In this document: positions 13,859-16,790 of the stretch, piece by piece
How the letters are laid out: each line of letters begins with the position of its first letter
How positions within the stretch are numbered: the first letter of the stretch is position 1
Assembly (NCBI GenBank): GCA_017556845.1
Contig: JAFYMA010000010.1
Coordinates: 1 to 16,790, forward strand
DNA length: 16,790 nt
Source of the DNA: Clostridia bacterium
GTDB taxonomy: Bacteria; Bacillota; Clostridia; Oscillospirales; CAG-272
Reading direction: 5' to 3'
Program-made: the position numbers and the translations under genes
Notes under the pieces: model-generated
Seen by the model: the letters and a program-made list of their open reading frames with translations, nothing else
The model's database searches: none
Told to the model about the DNA's origin: nothing

Positions 13859-14686
13859 ATGAATTTTGATAAAACGTTGAACAGTTTTGCGTATTATTTG
13901 AAAACAGAAGAAAAAAGCAGGGCGACAGCGGAAAAATACGTCCGTGACGTCCGTGCTTTTTTGATCTTTTTGGGCAAAAACGAGCTGAATAAGGAGCAAA
14001 CGCTTTTATACAAAGAGCATCTGGTAAAAAGCTACGCGCCTGCAAGCGTGAATTCTATGCTCGGTGCGCTCAACTCCTTTCTGTCTTTTATCGGCAGAGC
14101 GGATTGCAGGGTTCGTCAGCTAAAGATACAGCATCAGATATTTGCCCGCGAGGACAAGGAGCTGACCGAAAAAGAATATGCCCGACTGCTGAAAACGGCA
14201 GAGGGTACACGCATCTCTTTAGTCATTCAGACCATCTGCATCACCGGCATCCGTGTCAGCGAGCTTTCATATATTACCGCCGAAGCGGTGCGGGCAGGAA
14301 AAGCGGTGGTAAACTGCAAAAACAAAACACGGGTGATCTTTATTCCCGTGCAGATACAGAAGCTATTAAAGGAATATATGAAAAGATCCGGCATCACAGC
14401 CGGAGAGGTATTCGTAACAAAAGGCGGCAAGGTGCTTGACCGAAGCAATATATGGAAGGAAATGAAAGCGCTCTGTAAGAAGGCGGGCGTTAGCGATAAG
14501 AAGGTGTTTCCTCATAACCTGCGCCATCTGTTTGCACGGACATTTTACCGCATTGAAAAGGATATCGTCCGTCTTGCAGACCTCTTGGGGCATAGCAGCC
14601 TGAGTACCACCCGTATTTACACGATGGACTGCGGAAGCAGCCATCTGCGCAGTATGGAAAGGGTATGTTTGCGGCTCACCACATAA
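13859..14686 (+). CDS. Tyrosine recombinase (integrase/invertase)
   Basis: A complete 275-residue tyrosine recombinase. Residues 1-80 form the SAM-like core-binding domain; the catalytic domain follows from about residue 100. All active-site residues can be placed: Arg132 (TGIRVSEL), Lys156 or Lys154 in the beta-hairpin (KNKTRVIFIPV), His219 and Arg222 (HNLRHLFA), His245 (LGHSS) and the nucleophile Tyr254 (TRIYTM). The start at 13859 is chosen because AGGAGG lies 7 bases upstream; an ATG at 13763 in frame has no such site. There is no arm-type N-terminal extension as in lambda-like integrases, which fits a simple invertase or Xer-like enzyme. The last codons and the stop lie inside a 28-bp repeat whose inverted copy is 231 bp away. 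No excisionase or phage gene is adjacent, so local DNA inversion is its likely job. Confidence 0.93.
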   Translation: MNFDKTLNSFAYYLKTEEKSRATAEKYVRDVRAFLIFLGKNELNKEQTLLYKEHLVKSYAPASVNSMLGALNSFLSFIGRADCRVRQLKIQHQIFAREDKELTEKEYARLLKTAEGTRISLVIQTICITGIRVSELSYITAEAVRAGKAVVNCKNKTRVIFIPVQIQKLLKEYMKRSGITAGEVFVTKGGKVLDRSNIWKEMKALCKKAGVSDKKVFPHNLRHLFARTFYRIEKDIVRLADLLGHSSLSTTRIYTMDCGSSHLRSMERVCLRLTT

Positions 14687-14704
14687 TGTTGATTATGTGG
14701 TAAA
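14677..14704 (+). repeat. Left inverted repeat (IRL), likely recombination site
   Basis: Twenty-eight bases that match the reverse complement of 14936-14963 with no mismatch. Inside it is a palindrome of two 10-bp arms (ACCACATAAT and ATTATGTGGT) around an asymmetric 4-bp centre (GTTG on this strand). This is what a simple tyrosine recombinase core site should look like: two inverted binding arms and a central crossover region that gives direction. The recombinase stop codon TAA at 14684-14686 lies within it. The palindrome could also act as an RNA hairpin. Confidence 0.9.
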
Positions 14705-14735
14705 GGGCGCGCTTCCCCCATAATTATACATAGAT

Positions 14736-14764
14736 ACTATAACATAAACCATCTAAAATTTCAA
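14736..14764 (-). promoter_or_regulatory. SigA promoter inside the invertible segment, leftward (OFF) orientation
   Basis: Read on the minus strand: TTGAAA (14764-14759), a 17-bp spacer ending in TGT, and TATAGT (14741-14736), an extended -10 promoter close to consensus. In the present orientation it fires through IRL into the recombinase 3' end on the antisense strand. No comparable promoter points right inside the segment. Confidence 0.8.
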
Positions 14765-14804
14765 TAGATTTCAGATAATTTACAAATTTAAAGCGCAAAA
14801 AATA

Positions 14805-14843
14805 AGCCGGTTTTGTACTCAAAACACACCCGGCTGACTTTTT
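14805..14843. terminator. Bidirectional terminator at the centre of the invertible segment
   Basis: The stem AGCCG + GTTTTG pairs with CAAAAC + CGGCT, with loop TACT (14816-14819) and a 5-base bulge (14826-14830). On the plus strand GAC then five T follow; on the minus strand TA then six T follow, which is the stronger direction. The loop lies on the midpoint between the two inverted repeats (14820). It would block readthrough from the recombinase gene into the surface-protein gene in either orientation. Confidence 0.75.
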
Positions 14844-14935
14844 ATGCACATTTTTCAGTTTAATCAATGATATATTAAATAATTTTGCGATAATTCATCA
14901 GGAATTGTCGTTTTTTATTCCGTTTTTATTCCGTG

Positions 14936-14963
14936 TTTACCACATAATCAACATTATGTGGTG
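14936..14963 (-). repeat. Right inverted repeat (IRR), likely recombination site
   Basis: A perfect inverted copy of 14677-14704, with the same 10-bp arms and the asymmetric centre reading CAAC on this strand. Identity stops at both ends of the 28 bp, which suggests that the repeat is kept by recombination rather than being part of a longer duplication. A looser relative, ACCATAATG, follows at about 14970. Confidence 0.9.
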
Positions 14964-15069
14964 CGCCTTGACCATAATGATAAGGTAAAAAATGCGGTTG
15001 TAAAGACCGAAAGCAGTTTTCCAAAGTGCATCTTATGCCGTTTGGAGCTGTGTAGGAGGTGGTAGTTTG

Positions 15070-15225
15070 ATGCGGCAAAAACTGAATAGACGGAAAGCGG
15101 AGCCTTGCTTTGTGCAAGCGAGTTCTGTTTGGCTACTCTCCGATATTCCGGCAATCACCGTGCCGCCGTTTTTTGACCGCCATCTACCCGGTATGGCTGT
15201 ATGTAAGACGAAAGGCGGTGGTTGA
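15070..15225 (+). CDS. Small leader reading frame (51 residues), uncertain
   Basis: An ATG at 15070 with AGGAGG 10 bases upstream (15054-15059) opens a 51-residue frame that starts MRQKLNRRKAEPCF and ends CKTKGGG. It is basic, with no signal peptide or clear domain. It lies in the leader between the right inverted repeat and the surface-protein gene and would be on the ON transcript. The strong ribosome binding site supports translation; the peptide resembles nothing I can name. It may be a leader peptide, a remnant of a mobile element, or chance. Confidence 0.45.
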   Translation: MRQKLNRRKAEPCFVQASSVWLLSDIPAITVPPFFDRHLPGMAVCKTKGGG

Positions 15226-15275
15226 TATTGCTATGATCCAACTGCTTTTCGTGAAAAAGAAAAGTATGAATCTAC

Positions 15276-15299
15276 CTCCCGGTTGCCATACGGCGGGAG
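15276..15299 (+). promoter_or_regulatory. Leader hairpin upstream of the surface-protein gene
   Basis: CTCCC pairs with GGGAG, enclosing GCC/GGC with loop ATAC and a 4-base bulge (GGTT). No T tract follows, so it is not a terminator. It ends 34 bases before AAGGAGG of the surface-protein gene and may affect translation or RNA stability. Apart from this hairpin and the small frame, I see nothing else in 14964-15348. Confidence 0.45.
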
Positions 15300-15348
15300 C
15301 TTGTAATAAACTCAGTATGGCGAAAGAAACTATAAGGAGGAAAAACTT

Positions 15349-16790
15349 ATGAAATTTAAAATCAAGCGAATACTCGCAGTAATGCTGGTATTCTGCATGA
15401 TGATGGGCATGGTACCGATGACGGCTTTTGCTGAAGAATCTGAACCTGAAAAATACAATGTATGGGTTGCAGGCACACAGGTAACATCTGCAAATGCAGG
15501 CAATATCCTTGGCGACGGCGCCGCATCCTACGACGCGGCAACCAACACCCTGACTGTAAGCAATGACATTGTAACTACAGACATTTGGGGTACAATTGAA
15601 GCAAAAACGACAGAAGATTTCACTGTTATCATTGCAGACGGTGTAACACTTTCGGCAGAGAACGAAACTTGTATTGATGTAGAAAACAATCTCATCATTA
15701 ACTGTGTTGACCTTGATGTTACTTCTGGATCGCATGGAATTTTTTCCAAAAATGGATCAGTAGGATTTACAGGCAAAGAAATTTCTGTTGTATCTGATGG
15801 TATAGGTATCTATGGCAATAATATTAAAATTAAATGTGATAAACTTGCCGTTGATGCTAAAGGTACTATGGCCATGTTAGCCTCTAGTGGCATTTGTAGT
15901 GAAAATAATATTGAAATTGAATGTAATACGCTTTCTGTTGCCTCTGGGGATGAAGAGAGTATCTATGCAAAAAATGGTGATGTAACTATTAGCGGTAGCG
16001 AAGACAGTGAAATAGTACTTGTTGCCGGTGATGGCAACGGTGTCCGTTCATTCGGCGACACCACCATCAAAGGTGGTAAACTTGGCATTACTGCTCGTAG
16101 GGGCATATATGGATATGGATCTGTCAACCTTACAGTAGAAGAAATTTCAATTGGTGCTGAAATTTATGGCATTGGTGCTACAAATGTCACAACTGGAAGT
16201 AATAATATTACGATCAAAAGTGATAAACTTTCTGTTGTTTCAGCAGATGGGGATGCTATTATTTCTGATGAGGGCGATGTAATTATTACAGGCAGTGAAA
16301 ATTGTGAAATTACAATTACTGCTGATGATTATGGTATCTGCGCTGAAAAAGGCTCCATAGAACTGACTGCAAAAGATGTTTTTGTTAAATCTAAAAACGA
16401 TTATGCTATCGATTGTTACGAAGACATTACAATCGACTGTGACATGGCAAAAATAATTGGCAGAGTTACCGGTATCAGGACAAATGGCTCCATCATTATC
16501 CAAAATGGCAATTTTGATATCCAGTCAACTGATACAAGTGAAAGTGAGTTAAACTATCCCGCTCTCAGGTTTAAGACAGATTTTACTTACCCAGCAGGTG
16601 CAACTGTTGTAGCGGCAACAGAAGTGGATGGCACATTTGAACCATACGATAAAAACAAAAATGCTACATATGACCATGTAAAGATCAGCCAGCCAGCTCC
16701 TATCACCTACACCGTGACATTCGATTCTGACGGCGGCTCTGCTGTAACAGCGCAGACTATCGAAGAAGGTCAGAAGGCAACCAAGCCTGC
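15349..16790 (+). CDS. Secreted repeat-rich surface protein (partial, runs off the window)
   Basis: The first 480 codons of a large exported protein, open to the right edge. AAGGAGG (15334-15340) lies 8 bases before the ATG. Residues 1-28 are a clear signal peptide: KFKIKR, a hydrophobic core with several Met, and the cleavage site AFA before EE. Next comes the motif VWVAGTQVTSANAGNILGDG with YDAATNTLTV, often seen at the start of clostridial surface proteins. Residues about 80-430 are degenerate repeats of short strands rich in Ile, Asp, Gly and Asn (for example NNIKIKCDKLAV, NNIEIECNTLSV, NNITIKSDKLSV), likely a beta-solenoid. The visible end, YTVTFDSDGGSAVTAQTI, is the start of an InlB B-type (Listeria-Bacteroides) repeat. 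The anchor must lie beyond the window. It probably works as an adhesin or glycan-binding protein. Its apparent only promoter source is the invertible segment. Confidence 0.9.
   Translation, partial: MKFKIKRILAVMLVFCMMMGMVPMTAFAEESEPEKYNVWVAGTQVTSANAGNILGDGAASYDAATNTLTVSNDIVTTDIWGTIEAKTTEDFTVIIADGVTLSAENETCIDVENNLIINCVDLDVTSGSHGIFSKNGSVGFTGKEISVVSDGIGIYGNNIKIKCDKLAVDAKGTMAMLASSGICSENNIEIECNTLSVASGDEESIYAKNGDVTISGSEDSEIVLVAGDGNGVRSFGDTTIKGGKLGITARRGIYGYGSVNLTVEEISIGAEIYGIGATNVTTGSNNITIKSDKLSVVSADGDAIISDEGDVIITGSENCEITITADDYGICAEKGSIELTAKDVFVKSKNDYAIDCYEDITIDCDMAKIIGRVTGIRTNGSIIIQNGNFDIQSTDTSESELNYPALRFKTDFTYPAGATVVAATEVDGTFEPYDKNKNATYDHVKISQPAPITYTVTFDSDGGSAVTAQTIEEGQKATKP

Larger units (their letters stand above)
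14677..14963. other. Putative invertible promoter segment (phase-variation switch)
   Basis: A 287-bp segment bounded by perfect 28-bp inverted repeats, directly after a tyrosine recombinase gene and upstream of a secreted surface-protein gene. The 231 bp between the repeats has no convincing reading frame, is AT-rich, and holds one good promoter (pointing left, away from the surface-protein gene) and one central bidirectional terminator. Known invertible promoters such as E. coli fimS have the same parts. If the segment flips, the promoter -10 would move to about 14899-14904 and face the surface-protein gene. The layout is seen; inversion itself is inferred. Confidence 0.8.

Noticed and set aside
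13859..14686. Recombinase as integrase of a prophage or conjugative element
   Set aside because: No excisionase, relaxase or phage genes flank it and no tRNA att site is adjacent; the inverted repeats directly downstream explain it better. An element outside the window cannot be excluded.
14848..14893. A rightward promoter in the present orientation (TTTCAG / TAAATA, or GATAAT at 14888)
   Set aside because: The region is AT-rich, but neither -10-like word has a -35 near consensus at 16-18 bp; both are far weaker than the leftward promoter.
15110..15352. An 80-residue plus-strand frame in the surface-protein leader
   Set aside because: It has no ribosome binding site, runs into the start of the surface-protein gene, and overlaps the better-supported 51-residue frame.
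15184..15735. A 183-residue minus-strand frame
   Set aside because: It is the antisense shadow of the surface-protein gene; its high Cys/Tyr content reflects the complement of that gene's codons.

Overview
The window looks like part of a chromosome from an anaerobic, probably gut-dwelling member of the Clostridia (Bacillota). The reasons are consensus SigA promoters (TTGACA / TATACT), strong AGGAGG ribosome binding sites, a formate-tetrahydrofolate ligase gene, a tRNA-Met(CAT) of clostridial type with an encoded CCA end, and a Cys-rich protein of a kind I associate with Clostridia. This placement is an inference; no marker gene fixes a genus.

Layout. (1) 1-810: the 3' end of an RHS/polymorphic toxin gene, overlapped by a likely immunity gene and closed by a strong terminator. 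(2) 811-1269: no gene, but two small repeat-like elements. (3) 1270-2541, minus: an ArsB/NhaD-type (ion transporter superfamily) membrane permease with a clear promoter. (4) 2542-3075: a tRNA 3'-end fragment, a bidirectional terminator, an array of seven tiny hairpins joined by GTGAAAT/ATTTCAC words, and tRNA-Met on the minus strand. (5) 3149-5531, minus: a three-gene polar amino acid ABC transporter (binding lipoprotein, permease, ATPase). (6) 5742-11467, plus: a tightly packed probable operon of a two-domain esterase, fhs, tsaE, tsaB, rpiB and ruvX. (7) 11464-13658: a GNAT acetyltransferase (minus), an orphan winged-helix regulator with a degenerate receiver domain (plus), and a Cys-rich conserved protein (minus). 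(8) 13713-16790: a tyrosine recombinase, a 287-bp invertible-looking DNA segment, a leader of about 390 bases, and the first 480 codons of a secreted repeat-rich surface protein that runs off the window.

The most interesting part is region 8. A complete tyrosine recombinase gene ends inside a 28-bp sequence that recurs as a perfect inverted copy 231 bp further on. Between the copies lies one very good SigA promoter (TTGAAA, 17 bp, TATAGT) on the minus strand, pointing away from the surface-protein gene, and a bidirectional terminator centred on the exact midpoint of the segment. I see no other convincing promoter for the surface protein. Inversion would turn the promoter to face the surface protein. 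This has the layout of a self-contained phase-variation switch, read here in its apparent OFF orientation.

The housekeeping operon joins one-carbon metabolism (Fhs), tRNA t6A modification (TsaE, TsaB), pentose phosphate metabolism (RpiB) and a RuvX/YqgF nuclease-fold protein behind a cytoplasmic esterase. The link looks like co-transcription rather than a single pathway.
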